DNA of 64,000 nt from Sphingomonas sp. S1-29 (lineage in GTDB: Bacteria; Pseudomonadota; Alphaproteobacteria; Sphingomonadales; Sphingomonadaceae). The stretch is from NCBI RefSeq assembly GCF_026167545.1, contig NZ_CP110678.1, positions 1,981,501 to 2,045,500 on the forward strand. The letters run 5' to 3'. Made by a program: the position numbers and the translations under genes. The notes beneath the pieces were generated by a model. That model was not told the origin of the DNA. It saw only the letters and a list, made by a program, of their open reading frames with translations, and ran no database searches. Positions 8,929-20,929 of the stretch are shown here, in pieces. Positions within the stretch are counted from its first letter, which is position 1, and every line of letters starts with the position of its first letter.

Positions 8929-9552
8929 ATGGGGAGCCGCGTGGCGCGGACCGACAGCAAGAACGGATCGACAGGCAGGTTTCACGGGCGTGTGGAGGCC
9001 AATGGACGGGTATGCGCGACCCCCGGCTGCGACGAACCCGGCGAGTTTCGCGCGCCTGCCGAAGAGGGCGCGCGGCGATCGGGCGACGGCCCCGCGCCCT
9101 ATCGCTGGATGTGCCTCGAACATGTGCGCGCGTTCAATTCGCGGTATAATTTCTTCCAGGGGATGAGCTCGGACGAAATCTACGACGCGCAGAAACCCTA
9201 TGCCGGGTGGGAAAGCGAAACCCGCGCCTTTGCGACCAACGGCGCCGACCGGCCGCCGCGCTGGGCCGATTTCCACGATCCGATGGATGCGATCGGCGCG
9301 CGGTTCCGCGAGCGGATGCGCGCGCAGCAGCCTCGCGAGGACGGGCGCCCGCTGTCGGGCAGCGATCGCGACGCGCTATCGGTACTGGGGCTCGGCACCG
9401 ACGCCGATCGCCGTGCGCTGCGCCAACGCTACGCCGATCTGGTGCGGCGCTTCCACCCCGACCGCAACGGCGGCGACCGCAGCTACGAGCAGCGGCTGCA
9501 GGAAGTGATCGCGGCGTATCAGCATCTGCGCGCCGCGCCGGCGTTTGCTTGA
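8929..9552 (+). CDS. J-domain protein with N-terminal Cys/His motif
   Basis: 207 residues from ATG 8929 (MGSRVARTDSKNG). The C-terminal J-domain (about residues 140-205) carries the HPD signature in RRFHPDRNGG, so it should stimulate a DnaK-type ATPase. The N-terminal part has a metal-site-like arrangement, CATPGCDEPGEF followed about 25 residues later by WMCLEHVRAFN, and the segment NSRYNFFQGMS. This architecture is a conserved alphaproteobacterial type found beside cobS/cobT; a role in chelatase assembly is inference only. The convergent VOC gene and a palindromic terminator-like repeat follow. Confidence 0.9.
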   Translation: MGSRVARTDSKNGSTGRFHGRVEANGRVCATPGCDEPGEFRAPAEEGARRSGDGPAPYRWMCLEHVRAFNSRYNFFQGMSSDEIYDAQKPYAGWESETRAFATNGADRPPRWADFHDPMDAIGARFRERMRAQQPREDGRPLSGSDRDALSVLGLGTDADRRALRQRYADLVRRFHPDRNGGDRSYEQRLQEVIAAYQHLRAAPAFA

Positions 9553-9570
9553 GGGGGGCGCGGCTGACGG

Positions 9571-9658
9571 GCCCTCACCCTTCCGGCGCTGCGCGCCTCC
9601 CTCCCTCTCCCGCAGGCGGGAGAGGGAAGAGCGCCGAAGGCGCGATAGGGTGAGGGCC
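9571..9658. repeat. Palindromic repeat (family A variant) between convergent genes
   Basis: Outer arms GGCCCTCACCC/GGGTGAGGGCC and inner CCCTCTCCCGC/GCGGGAGAGGG. It lies between the stop codons of the J-protein gene and the VOC gene, where it could act as a bidirectional terminator. Confidence 0.8.
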
Positions 9659-9665
9659 TTTCCGC

Positions 9666-10439
9666 TCAGCTAACCCGCGACCCCACCAGCCCGAACCGCA
9701 CCCCCTGCGGATCCTCGGCAACTACCGAATACATGTCCCCCGGAATTGCGTCGGGCCCCTGGATCACGCTGCCGCCGCCGACGATCAGCCGCTCGACCGC
9801 GGCGTCGATGTCCTCGACCAGGAAATAGGGCTGCCAGCCTTCGCGCCCGCCTGGAATCGGCCCCATCACCGCGCCGATGCCCTCGGCGCCGGCATAGAGG
9901 AACTGATAGTCGCCAAGCTCGCCCATCGGCATCGCGCCGTCCTGCCGCCAGCCGAATTGCGCCGCGTAAAAGGCGATCGATGCCGCCGGGTCGGGGGTGG
10001 TGAGTTCGTTCCACACCGCGTGGCCGGGGGTGGCGGCCTCACCCGGCGCGAAGGCGTTGCTTGGCTCGTCGCTTTCGCCGCGCATGACATAGAAGGGCGC
10101 TCCGTGCGGATCGGCGAGCATCGCCATCCGGCCGACCCCCGCCATCGTCATCGCGGGCATGTGCACCGCGCCCCCCGCCGCGGTGACGCGCGCGACGCTG
10201 GCATCGACATCCTCGACGCCGACATACATCAGCCACGACGGCGGCGCGCCGGGCTGCGGCATCGTCATCAACCCGGCGATCGATGCATCGTCGGGTGCGG
10301 CCGCGATGCGATAGTCGATGCCTTCATAGGGCGCGCGTGCGATCGTCCAGTCGAGCACATCGGCGTAGAAGATTTGTGCGGCTTCGATGTCGGTGGTGAG
10401 CAATTCGTACCAGACGGGTTTTGCAGCGGTGTCGGCCAT
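9666..10439 (-). CDS. VOC family protein with two glyoxalase-fold domains
   Basis: 257 residues with two tandem vicinal-oxygen-chelate modules. Module 1: PVWYELLTTDIEAAQIFYADVLDW (residues 8-31) to DPHGAPFYVM. Module 2: AVWNELTTPDPAASIAFYAAQFGW (about 138) to EDPQGVRFGLV. The family includes hydroxylase-like and lyase-like enzymes and resistance proteins; nothing here identifies the substrate. The gene interrupts the otherwise conserved J-protein-cobS order and is divergent from cobS (100 bp apart). Confidence is high for the fold, none for function. Confidence 0.9.
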   Translation of the reverse strand: MADTAAKPVWYELLTTDIEAAQIFYADVLDWTIARAPYEGIDYRIAAAPDDASIAGLMTMPQPGAPPSWLMYVGVEDVDASVARVTAAGGAVHMPAMTMAGVGRMAMLADPHGAPFYVMRGESDEPSNAFAPGEAATPGHAVWNELTTPDPAASIAFYAAQFGWRQDGAMPMGELGDYQFLYAGAEGIGAVMGPIPGGREGWQPYFLVEDIDAAVERLIVGGGSVIQGPDAIPGDMYSVVAEDPQGVRFGLVGSRVS

Positions 10440-10505
10440 GATTCCCTCCTCCTCGCAGCGGCGCTTCCCTTAGTTTACCCTTGCCTGTCGTCCCTGCCGC
10501 CTTAA

Positions 10506-10521
10506 GTGCAGCGTATTGCAC
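10506..10521. promoter_or_regulatory. Inverted repeat GTGCA-N6-TGCAC upstream of cobS
   Basis: GTGCA at 10506-10510 and TGCAC at 10517-10521, in the divergent VOC/cobS spacer 18 bp before the cobS ATG. A possible operator or chance palindrome; no regulator is assigned. Confidence 0.3.
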
Positions 10522-10539
10522 AATCGCCATGGTTTTTCG

Positions 10540-11544
10540 ATGTCCAGCATTCCCAATACCCAGCCCGATAGCCGCGAAACAACGATCCTCGACGCGCCCG
10601 ACAAGACCGTCGACGTGCGCGAGGTGTTCGGCCTAGACATCGACATGAAGGTGCCCGCGTTCAGCGAGGCCGACGAGCGCGTGCCCGATCTCGATCCCGC
10701 CTATGTGTTCGATGCCGACACGACGCTGGCGATCCTGGCGGGCTTCGCGCACAACCGCCGGGTGATGGTGCAGGGGTTCCACGGCACCGGCAAATCGACG
10801 CATATCGAACAGGTCGCGGCGCGGCTGAACTGGCCGTGCATCCGCATCAACCTCGACGCGCATATCAGCCGGATCGACCTGATCGGTCGCGACGCGATCG
10901 TGCTCAAGGACGGCCAGCAGGTCACCGAATTCCGCGAAGGGCTGCTGCCCTGGGCGCTGCAGACCCCGACCGCATTGGTATTCGACGAATATGACGCGGG
11001 CCGCCCCGACGTGATGTTCGTGATCCAGCGCGTGCTCGAAACCGAGGGCAAGCTGACCTTGCTCGACCAGAACCGGGTGATCCGCCCCAATCCCTGGTTC
11101 CGGCTGTTCGCCACCGCCAATACCGTCGGTCTTGGCGATACCAGCGGGCTGTATCACGGCACGCAGCAGATCAACCAGGGCCAGATGGACCGCTGGAACA
11201 TCGTCGTCACGCTCAACTATCTGCCCGCCAAGGTCGAGGCGCAGATCGTGCTGGCGAAGTCGGGCGAGTACGACAAGCCCGGCGGCAAGGAAGCGGTCGA
11301 GAACATGGTGCGCGTCGCCGAACTGACGCGGCGCGGCTTCATCAACGGCGATATTTCGACGGTGATGAGCCCGCGTACCGTCATCACCTGGGCACAGAAT
11401 GCGCTGATCTTCGGCGATGTCGGCTTCGCCTTCCGCCTGTCGTTCCTGAACAAATGCGACGAGGCCGAGCGCGCGCTGGTGGCGGAATATTATCAGCGGG
11501 TATTCGGCAAGGACCTGCCCGAAAGCGTGGTGAAGAAGGGTTGA
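10540..11544 (+). CDS. cobS: Cobaltochelatase AAA+ subunit CobS
   Basis: ATPase subunit of the aerobic cobaltochelatase CobNST, which inserts cobalt into hydrogenobyrinate a,c-diamide. 334 residues from ATG 10540. AAA+ motifs: Walker [11 protein letters not shown] near residue 80, Walker B-like [15 protein letters not shown] near 147, sensor [12 protein letters not shown] near 190. The CobS N-terminal element ([20 protein letters not shown]) is present. The start was chosen at the ATG; an in-frame TTG at 10516 adds 8 residues. cobN is not in this window. Expected partner cobT follows, after an intruding small gene. Confidence 0.95.
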   Translation: MSSIPNTQPDSRETTILDAPDKTVDVREVFGLDIDMKVPAFSEADERVPDLDPAYVFDADTTLAILAGFAHNRRVMVQGFHGTGKSTHIEQVAARLNWPCIRINLDAHISRIDLIGRDAIVLKDGQQVTEFREGLLPWALQTPTALVFDEYDAGRPDVMFVIQRVLETEGKLTLLDQNRVIRPNPWFRLFATANTVGLGDTSGLYHGTQQINQGQMDRWNIVVTLNYLPAKVEAQIVLAKSGEYDKPGGKEAVENMVRVAELTRRGFINGDISTVMSPRTVITWAQNALIFGDVGFAFRLSFLNKCDEAERALVAEYYQRVFGKDLPESVVKKG

Positions 11545-11634
11545 ATATCGGCGAGGGTGGGCCTGGTTCCACAGGTGGCGTCGCGGGTGCAGATGAAAAC
11601 ATTATCGGTGCAGCTATCTTTGGAGGGATTTTTG

Positions 11635-11796
11635 ATGAAACGCTCTCCCATCCTGGTTGACGAGATGGTTGCTAAGCGATTTGCCGGGAGCCTGATCCAT
11701 AAGGCTTTCATAGGCAGGGACGTGGTGATCATGCGGAACGGCATCGCTTACGCAAAACTGACGAGCATTCGTTCTAGCGATCGCACCACGCGCTGA
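11635..11796 (+). CDS. Small Phd/YefM-antitoxin-like protein between cobS and cobT
   Basis: 53-residue frame with a good Shine-Dalgarno (GGAGG) 9 nt before ATG 11635. The segment [20 protein letters not shown] followed by [10 protein letters not shown] resembles the Phd/YefM antitoxin core, where an F-S-x-L-L-x-x-A-x-x-G element precedes V-V-I-T-R-N/H-G-x-P-V-A-x-L. It is shorter than typical antitoxins (70-90 residues), lacking the toxin-binding tail, and no toxin gene is adjacent. Its stop overlaps the cobT start (TGATG). Base composition is lower in G+C than the flanking cob genes. An upstream in-frame start at 11557 would give 79 residues. Family assignment is tentative. Confidence 0.5.
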   Translation: MKRSPILVDEMVAKRFAGSLIHKAFIGRDVVIMRNGIAYAKLTSIRSSDRTTR

Positions 11797-13625
11797 TGGC
11801 CACCGACACCCCCCTCGACCGGTTCCGCGACGTGCTTGGCGGCGCATCGCGGGCGATCGCCAATGATGCCGAGGTCGAATTGGCCTTCACCGCCGATGCG
11901 CCGAGCCAGGCGGGGCGGAGCATCAAGGTGCCGATGCCCGCGCGCGCGTTGCCCGCCGATCAGGTGGCCGAGGCGCGCGGCTTTGCCGATGGCTTTGCGC
12001 TGCGGCTCAAGCATCACGACGTGATGAAGCACGCGCGCGCCGCGCCCAAGGAGCCGGTGGCGCGCGCGGTGTTCGACGCGGTCGAAACCGCGCGGATCGA
12101 GGCTTTGGGGTCGAAGGGCTTTGCCGGCATCGCCGACAATCTGGAGCACAGCCTGACGCTGCGGATGAAGTCCGATCCGATCGCGCGCGCACGCAATGCT
12201 CAGGAAGTGCCGCTGTCGACCGCGATTCAGTTGATGGTGCGCGAGCGGCTCACGGGCCGGGCGGCCCCGGCCAGCGCGGCGCTTGGCCTGGGCCTCGTCG
12301 CTGACTGGATCGAGGAGAAGGGCGGGGCCGATCTCGACGCGCTGGCGCTGGCGATCGACGACCAGGACGCCTTCGCCGCGCTGGTCGCCAATTTGCTGCA
12401 AGACCTCGAACTGACCGAGGGCGACATGACGCCCGACGACGCCGATGAAGGCGGTGCCGAGGACGAGGGCTCCGAAGACAGCGAGCAGGAAGAAGGCGAA
12501 GAAGAAGGCGACCAGGGCAGCGGCGAAGGCCAGGTCGAGGCGCGCGGCGAACAGCGCGACAGCGACAGCGAACAAGGCCAGGGCGAGGAGGAAGCCCCCT
12601 CCGACGCGATGGACGACATCGACGGCGACCCCGGCGACGATGGCGAGGACGGGATGATGCCCGTTCGCCCCAACCGACCCTGGGGCGATATGCCGCCGCA
12701 GTTCGAATATAAAGCCTTCACTCGCGCGCATGACGAAGTGATCGCCGCGACCGAATTATGCGATGCCGAAGAATTGGAGCGGCTGCGTTCGTATCTCGAC
12801 CAGCAGCTCGTGACCCTGCAAAGCGTCGTGACCAAGCTCGCCAACCGGCTGCAGCGGCGGCTGATGGCGCAGCAATCGCGCAGTTGGGATTTCGACCAGG
12901 AAGAAGGGATGCTCGATGCCGCGCGACTGGCGCGCGTGGTGGTCAACCCGATGCAGTCGCTGTCGTACAAGAGCGAGCGCGATACCGATTTCCGCGACAC
13001 CGTGGTCACGCTGTTGATCGACAATTCGGGATCGATGCGCGGGCGGCCGATCTCGATCGCGGCGATCAGCGCCGACATTCTGGCGCGCACGCTTGAGCGC
13101 TGCGGGGTGAAGACCGAAATCCTGGGCTTCACCACACGCGCGTGGAAGGGCGGACAGGCGCGCGACGCCTGGCTCGCCGCGGGTCGCCCGCCGCAGCCAG
13201 GGCGGCTGAACGACGTGCGCCACATCGTCTACAAACAGGCCGACGAGCCGTGGCGGCGCGCGAAAAAGTCGCTCGGGCTGATGATGCGCGAGGGGCTGCT
13301 GAAGGAAAATATCGACGGCGAGGCCTTGCTGTGGGCGCACGAACGACTGATCGCGCGGCCCGAGGATCGCAAGATCCTGATGGTGATTTCGGACGGCGCG
13401 CCGGTCGACGATTCGACGCTGTCGGTGAATTCGGGAAGCTATCTCGAACGCCATTTGCGCCAGGTGATCGGCTGGATCGAGAACAAGTCGCCGGTCGGGC
13501 TGGTGGCGATCGGCATCGGCCACGACGTGACGCGTTATTATGCGCGCGCGGTGACGATCATGGACGTCGATCAACTGGCGGGCACGATGATCGAACAACT
13601 CGCCAGCCTGTTCGACGACGAATGA
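11796..13625 (+). CDS. cobT: Cobaltochelatase subunit CobT
   Basis: Partner of CobS in the CobNST cobaltochelatase. 609 residues: N-terminal helical domain, an acidic linker (about residues 205-285, rich in D/E with [20 protein letters not shown]), and a C-terminal VWA domain with the MIDAS signature [13 protein letters not shown] near residue 405 followed by [13 protein letters not shown] near 530. The ATG overlaps the stop of the small upstream gene, and its own TGA overlaps the start of the downstream ribbon-helix-helix gene (ATGA), so the three are likely translationally coupled. Confidence 0.95.
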   Translation: MATDTPLDRFRDVLGGASRAIANDAEVELAFTADAPSQAGRSIKVPMPARALPADQVAEARGFADGFALRLKHHDVMKHARAAPKEPVARAVFDAVETARIEALGSKGFAGIADNLEHSLTLRMKSDPIARARNAQEVPLSTAIQLMVRERLTGRAAPASAALGLGLVADWIEEKGGADLDALALAIDDQDAFAALVANLLQDLELTEGDMTPDDADEGGAEDEGSEDSEQEEGEEEGDQGSGEGQVEARGEQRDSDSEQGQGEEEAPSDAMDDIDGDPGDDGEDGMMPVRPNRPWGDMPPQFEYKAFTRAHDEVIAATELCDAEELERLRSYLDQQLVTLQSVVTKLANRLQRRLMAQQSRSWDFDQEEGMLDAARLARVVVNPMQSLSYKSERDTDFRDTVVTLLIDNSGSMRGRPISIAAISADILARTLERCGVKTEILGFTTRAWKGGQARDAWLAAGRPPQPGRLNDVRHIVYKQADEPWRRAKKSLGLMMREGLLKENIDGEALLWAHERLIARPEDRKILMVISDGAPVDDSTLSVNSGSYLERHLRQVIGWIENKSPVGLVAIGIGHDVTRYYARAVTIMDVDQLAGTMIEQLASLFDDE

Positions 13626-13903
13626 CCCCGGCAGGGGCGGTCGCCGCGCCGCCGGGGGGCTTTGCCGGACCAGTAAAACGATCAATCACAATCGCCGGCC
13701 ACCCGACCTCGATCAGCCTCGAGCCGGTGTTCTGGGAAGCGCTGGAATCGGCAGCGGTAGCGCATGGCCTGCCGCTTAGCGCGCTGGTGGCGCAGATCGA
13801 CGTGGCACGGATCGCCGGCGACACGCCGCCGAATTTGGCGAGTGCTATCCGGAGCTGGCTGCTAGTACAGCGGACGGAGCAAATCTGCTTTCGCGAAATC
13901 TGA
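13622..13903 (+). CDS. Ribbon-helix-helix domain protein (RHH_4-like)
   Basis: 93 residues from ATG 13622, overlapping cobT by 4 nt. The core [20 protein letters not shown] then [22 protein letters not shown] resembles the RHH_4 type: a beta strand followed by two helices, as in dimeric DNA-binding proteins. The C-terminus ([22 protein letters not shown]) runs to 13903. The last dozen residues look atypical and coincide with the start of a lower-G+C stretch, so the natural C-terminus may have been altered by an insertion at about 13870. Function beyond probable DNA binding is unknown. Confidence 0.75.
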   Translation: MTPAGAVAAPPGGFAGPVKRSITIAGHPTSISLEPVFWEALESAAVAHGLPLSALVAQIDVARIAGDTPPNLASAIRSWLLVQRTEQICFREI

Positions 13904-14012
13904 GGGTGTAAGATTTGACTGCCGGTAGGGAACTGCTCCTTGCGGATTGGCCCATCGCGCGTCAACATCGATATCGTCGAACGAAATTACATGGTTGCCG
14001 ACAGGGGGGCTT

Positions 14013-14774
14013 GTGCGGGGAAACGAAAAAAAGTGTGCTCGATGTGCGGAAGTCATCAAAAAGGACGCCTTGATTTGTAAGCACTGCGGCGCAGAGTTTT
14101 CGCTCACCGAAATAGCAGAGGGTAAAGCTGCGGATGCCAAGGCAGGCCAACGAGGCGCTGCCGGATGCCTCGTATTAGTCGGACTGCTACTTGTGATCGG
14201 CACGTGTTCCAAAGGCGATAAAACCACTGATGCTGGGGGGAACGATGCTATGGCAACGGTTCCCTCTTTATCCGTAGCCGACGCCAAAGCCCTAGAAATA
14301 AAAAATGCCGCTAAGATCAAGACTGATTTAGCAAAGGCGAAGGCACTGCCCTCGTCAGACGTTGAAGCGAATCTGAACGCCTATCAGGCATTACTTTCTC
14401 TCGCTCCAGCAAACCCTGAATTTGCAAAAAAGCGTGACGAGTATCAGGCGCGCGCGGCACTGGCCAAGACGTATATAGCCGAACCTGCAAAAGCTCTCGA
14501 GATCACCAAATTTGACTGGGAAAAGGGGGGATTTGGAAGCGTGCAGCTTGTACGGCTAACTGTTAAAAACAACGCGCCCTTCGCGATTAAGGATTTCGAA
14601 CTTACGTGCAACCATCAGGGCCCATCTGGTACTGACATGGATAGCAACGTCCGGATTGTTTATGAACTTGTGCCAGCCAACGCATCAAAGCGAATTTCAG
14701 AAATCAATATGGGGTTGATCGCGTCGCAGGCAGCAAGCTCCCGGTGTGAGATTACAAAGGCCATTCAGGTTTAG
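14013..14774 (+). CDS. Zinc-ribbon, single-membrane-span protein of unknown function
   Basis: 253 residues from GTG 14013, preceded by an AGGGGGG Shine-Dalgarno; the frame is open to 13947. The N-terminal zinc ribbon CARC-x12-CKHC (residues 9-27) is followed by a hydrophobic span GCLVLVGLLLVIGTC (about 52-66), a helical linker (residues 95-170) and a C-terminal beta-rich domain. In that domain, VQLVRLTVKNNAPFAIKDFE and the two Cys at CNHQG and SSRCEI suggest a FxLYD-like extracytoplasmic fold with a disulfide. The gene is clearly lower in G+C than its neighbours, with AAA/TTA-type codons rare elsewhere here, consistent with horizontal transfer. No function assigned. Confidence 0.8.
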   Translation: MRGNEKKCARCAEVIKKDALICKHCGAEFSLTEIAEGKAADAKAGQRGAAGCLVLVGLLLVIGTCSKGDKTTDAGGNDAMATVPSLSVADAKALEIKNAAKIKTDLAKAKALPSSDVEANLNAYQALLSLAPANPEFAKKRDEYQARAALAKTYIAEPAKALEITKFDWEKGGFGSVQLVRLTVKNNAPFAIKDFELTCNHQGPSGTDMDSNVRIVYELVPANASKRISEINMGLIASQAASSRCEITKAIQV

Positions 14775-14864
14775 GCTATCAAAGTAACAGGTTTCAATTG
14801 AGCATATGACGCAGTCGGGAGTGCCCCTATATCGCGCGCACCCCTTCCCCCACAGGAGCCGCGC

Positions 14865-18015
<3,151 letters not shown>

Positions 18016-18051
18016 GCCGTTCGGCGAACGCGATGTGATGCTATTTTGCAA

Positions 18052-18120
18052 CGCAGCGAAGGAGTCTTTGCTGCGGCGGCGAAGTGTCACAGAAGCGAAA
18101 TAATGCGGCCCCAAAGGGCC
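18052..18120 (+). promoter_or_regulatory. Leader region with two small hairpins upstream of the TonB-dependent receptor
   Basis: The 161-bp gap before the receptor ATG holds CGCAGC (18052-18057) pairing with GCTGCG (18070-18075), and GGCCC-CAAA-GGGCC (18107-18120). No promoter or known riboswitch consensus was recognised. Confidence 0.3.
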
Positions 18121-18176
18121 TGCGACGGCGAACATCGCCGCTTGACGGCTTTTGTTCCGCACCACTGGGGAAAATC

Positions 18177-20765
18177 ATGCGCTATCACCTGCTTATCGGG
18201 GCGGCCGTTGCCGCGCTCGCGATTCCTGGCACCGCCTTCGCGCAGTCGACCGCGTCGACCGAGTTCGATGAATCGAGCGACATCGTCGTTACGGGTTCGA
18301 GCATCGACGATTCGATCGGCGGCGTGACGATCCCCAACCAGCCCAAGGCGAAGGTTCAGCTCGACGCCGAACTGATCCAGCGTCAGCGTCCTGGCCAGTC
18401 GGTCAACGAGATCATCAACCTGGTGCCTGGCGTCAGCAACCAGTCGAACGACCCCTATGGCTCGGGCGGTGGCAACTTCCGTATCCGCGGCTTCGACTCG
18501 TCGCGTATCTCGCAGACGCTCGACGGCATTCCGCTGAACGATTCGGGCAACTACGCGCTCTACACGAACCAGCAGCAGGACCCCGAGACGCTTGAATCGG
18601 TAACCGTCAACCTGGGCGCGACAGACGTCGACAGCCCCACCGCATCGGCGGTCGGCGGCACCGTCAATATCCGCACGCGCGTTCCTGGCGATGAGCTGGG
18701 CGCACTGTTCTCGGGCTCGTACGGCAGCTTCGATTACAACCGCGTGTTCGGTATGCTCGACACCGGCGACATCACCGGCTTCGGCACCAAAGCATTCGCC
18801 TCGGCATCGTGGACCACTTACGACAATCCGTTCAATAACTACGGCAAGATTCGCAAGCAGCAGTACAATGCACGTATCTATCAGGACATCGGATCGAACG
18901 GCGATTTCGTTTCGATCGCTGGCCAGTGGAACGAGAATCGCAACAATTTCTTCGGCTCGGCGCCGCTGCGTGACGAAGATAGCCGCGCTCCAGGCACCGG
19001 CAGCGGCAATCGCTTCCCGCGGAATTTCGACGAAGCCACGTATAAGGTCGACTATCCTTGCAACGCCGATGTGGCCCAGGCCGGCGTCGTCGATGTATCG
19101 ACGACCTGCGGCACGCAGTTCGATCGTCGTTTCAATCCCTCGAACACCGGCAACATCCGCGGCAACTCGCGCTTCACGCTGGCCGAAGGCCTGCTGCTGA
19201 CGATCGATCCGAGCTACCAATATGTGAAGGCGAATGGCGGCGGCACGATCCTGGGTCGCGAAGGCTTCCGCACGGTCAATGGCACCAACCTGACTGGCTA
19301 CATTGGCAACCAATATTATTTCGGACGTGACCTGAACGGAGACGGCGACGCGCTCGACACCTGCAGCACCGTGGGCGCCGCCTGCGCGAGCAACAACTTC
19401 CAGGGCGTCAACCTGCTGTCGCCCAGCCAGACACGCACCGATCGCTACATCGTCATCGCCAACCTGTTGTACGATATCAACGACAACAACCGCGTCCGCC
19501 TTGCCTATACCTACGATCGCGCCGAGCATCGTCAGACCGGCGAAGTCGGCTTCCTGCAGTTCGAGGGCACGCCTTTCGACGTCTTCCCGTCGAACAACCC
19601 CGTGCTCGATGGTCGCGGCAACATCATCCAGAAGCGCGACCGCGATTCGATTGCTCTGCTCAACCAGGTTTCGGGTGAATATCGCGGCGAATTCCTCGAC
19701 GACAATCTGGTCCTGAACCTCGGCGTGCGCGTACCGTTCTTCGAGCGTGACCTGACCCAGAATTGCTTCACCACTTCAGCCGGTGGCTTCGTCGATTGCG
19801 TTCCTGCGGACTCGGCCGTGGCCTATGCGGCCGGCAACGCAGGGTCGCGTGCCCCGGAGCAGCGCACCTACAAATACGACAAGGTGCTGCCGAACGTTGG
19901 CTTCACCTACAACTTCACGCCGGCGGCAAGCGTGTTTGCGAGCTATGCCAAGGGCATTTCGGCACCCGGCACCGACGTGCTGTACAACGCGATCTTCTTC
20001 GCCCCCGGCACCGAGGGCGCGGAGCCTGCTCCCGAAACTTCGGACAGCTTCGATCTCGGCCTGCGTTACACGTCGCGCACGATCAACGCGTCGATCAGCG
20101 GCTTCTACATCGCGTTCGACAATCGGATCGCGACTGCGTTCGATGCCGAGATCGGCGAGAGCGTCTCGCGCAACATCGGTTCGGTGAAGCGCTATGGCGT
20201 CGACGGTAGCATCGCCTATCAGCCGGTCCCCGAATTCTCGGCCTATGTCTTCGGTTCGTACCTGAAGTCGGAAATCCGCGACGATCTGCTGGGCGGCAAT
20301 TGCACCGCGGCACAGGTTCTTCAGGGTTTCTCGGGCTGCACGACGACAGGGTCGCAATATTTCTTCCCGACCGGCGGGAAGCAGGAATCGGGTATCTCCG
20401 AATACATGGTCGGTGCTCGGCTTCAGGGAAGTTTGGGTCCGATCCAGGCAGGCGTACAGTATAAGTACACCGGCCCGCGCTTCATCAATGACGTGAACCT
20501 GCCGCTCGTGACGCGCTCGACGACCGGCGCGACCACCGAGCTGTTCGGCGCGAAGACCGACGGATACAACATCGTCGATATCGATGTGCGCTTCTCGCTG
20601 GCCGACTATGGCCTCGAAAAGACCTACTTCCAGCTGAACGTGTCGAACCTGTTCGACCAGTTCTTTATCGGATCGGTCAGCGGCCAGACCAACGACACGT
20701 CGATCCCCTTCGTTCAGATCGGCGTCCCGCGCGCCATCAGCGGGTCGATCGTCGTCGGCTTCTAA
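18177..20765 (+). CDS. TonB-dependent outer-membrane receptor
   Basis: 862 residues from ATG 18177. Signal peptide MRYHLLIGAAVAALAIPGTAFA, then a TonB-box-like segment (DIVVTGSS, near residue 35), a plug domain (VNEIINLVPGVSNQSNDPYG, FRIRGFDSSRISQTLDGIPL, VTVNLGATDVDSP) to about residue 165, and a long beta-barrel ending in the aromatic terminal strand IGVPRAISGSIVVGF. It imports a ligand with energy from TonB-ExbBD; the ligand is not predictable. No partner periplasmic or degradative gene adjoins; it looks monocistronic, with a leader and a strong terminator. Residue usage (N/D/G/T rich) is normal for a barrel. Confidence 0.93.
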   Translation: MRYHLLIGAAVAALAIPGTAFAQSTASTEFDESSDIVVTGSSIDDSIGGVTIPNQPKAKVQLDAELIQRQRPGQSVNEIINLVPGVSNQSNDPYGSGGGNFRIRGFDSSRISQTLDGIPLNDSGNYALYTNQQQDPETLESVTVNLGATDVDSPTASAVGGTVNIRTRVPGDELGALFSGSYGSFDYNRVFGMLDTGDITGFGTKAFASASWTTYDNPFNNYGKIRKQQYNARIYQDIGSNGDFVSIAGQWNENRNNFFGSAPLRDEDSRAPGTGSGNRFPRNFDEATYKVDYPCNADVAQAGVVDVSTTCGTQFDRRFNPSNTGNIRGNSRFTLAEGLLLTIDPSYQYVKANGGGTILGREGFRTVNGTNLTGYIGNQYYFGRDLNGDGDALDTCSTVGAACASNNFQGVNLLSPSQTRTDRYIVIANLLYDINDNNRVRLAYTYDRAEHRQTGEVGFLQFEGTPFDVFPSNNPVLDGRGNIIQKRDRDSIALLNQVSGEYRGEFLDDNLVLNLGVRVPFFERDLTQNCFTTSAGGFVDCVPADSAVAYAAGNAGSRAPEQRTYKYDKVLPNVGFTYNFTPAASVFASYAKGISAPGTDVLYNAIFFAPGTEGAEPAPETSDSFDLGLRYTSRTINASISGFYIAFDNRIATAFDAEIGESVSRNIGSVKRYGVDGSIAYQPVPEFSAYVFGSYLKSEIRDDLLGGNCTAAQVLQGFSGCTTTGSQYFFPTGGKQESGISEYMVGARLQGSLGPIQAGVQYKYTGPRFINDVNLPLVTRSTTGATTELFGAKTDGYNIVDIDVRFSLADYGLEKTYFQLNVSNLFDQFFIGSVSGQTNDTSIPFVQIGVPRAISGSIVVGF

Positions 20766-20792
20766 TCGCCGCGCTAATCGACTGACCTGACG

Positions 20793-20829
20793 AACCGCCG
20801 TCTCCCTTATCGGGAGGCGGCGGTTTCGT
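20793..20829 (+). terminator. Rho-independent terminator after the TonB-dependent receptor
   Basis: Stem AACCGCCGTCTCCC with the near-complement GGGAGGCGGCGGTT around a TTATC loop, followed by TTTCGTTTT. About 28 bp after the receptor stop codon. Confidence 0.85.
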
Positions 20830-20929
20830 TTTGGGCTGTCGGTGTCCCAGCCCCCCCGCCTTTGCCACCCGCCCCCGCGCCCTATAAGACGGGCGCAACC
20901 GGCCCCCTACGGCCATCACACGAGCGACC

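Noticed and set aside
10440..10539. Cobalamin riboswitch upstream of cobS
   Set aside because: No B12-box-like sequence or long structured leader; only 100 bp of divergent spacer with one short inverted repeat.
13900..14012. tRNA or attachment site at the left edge of the low-G+C island
   Set aside because: No cloverleaf or T-arm consensus and no direct repeat was found at the island ends.
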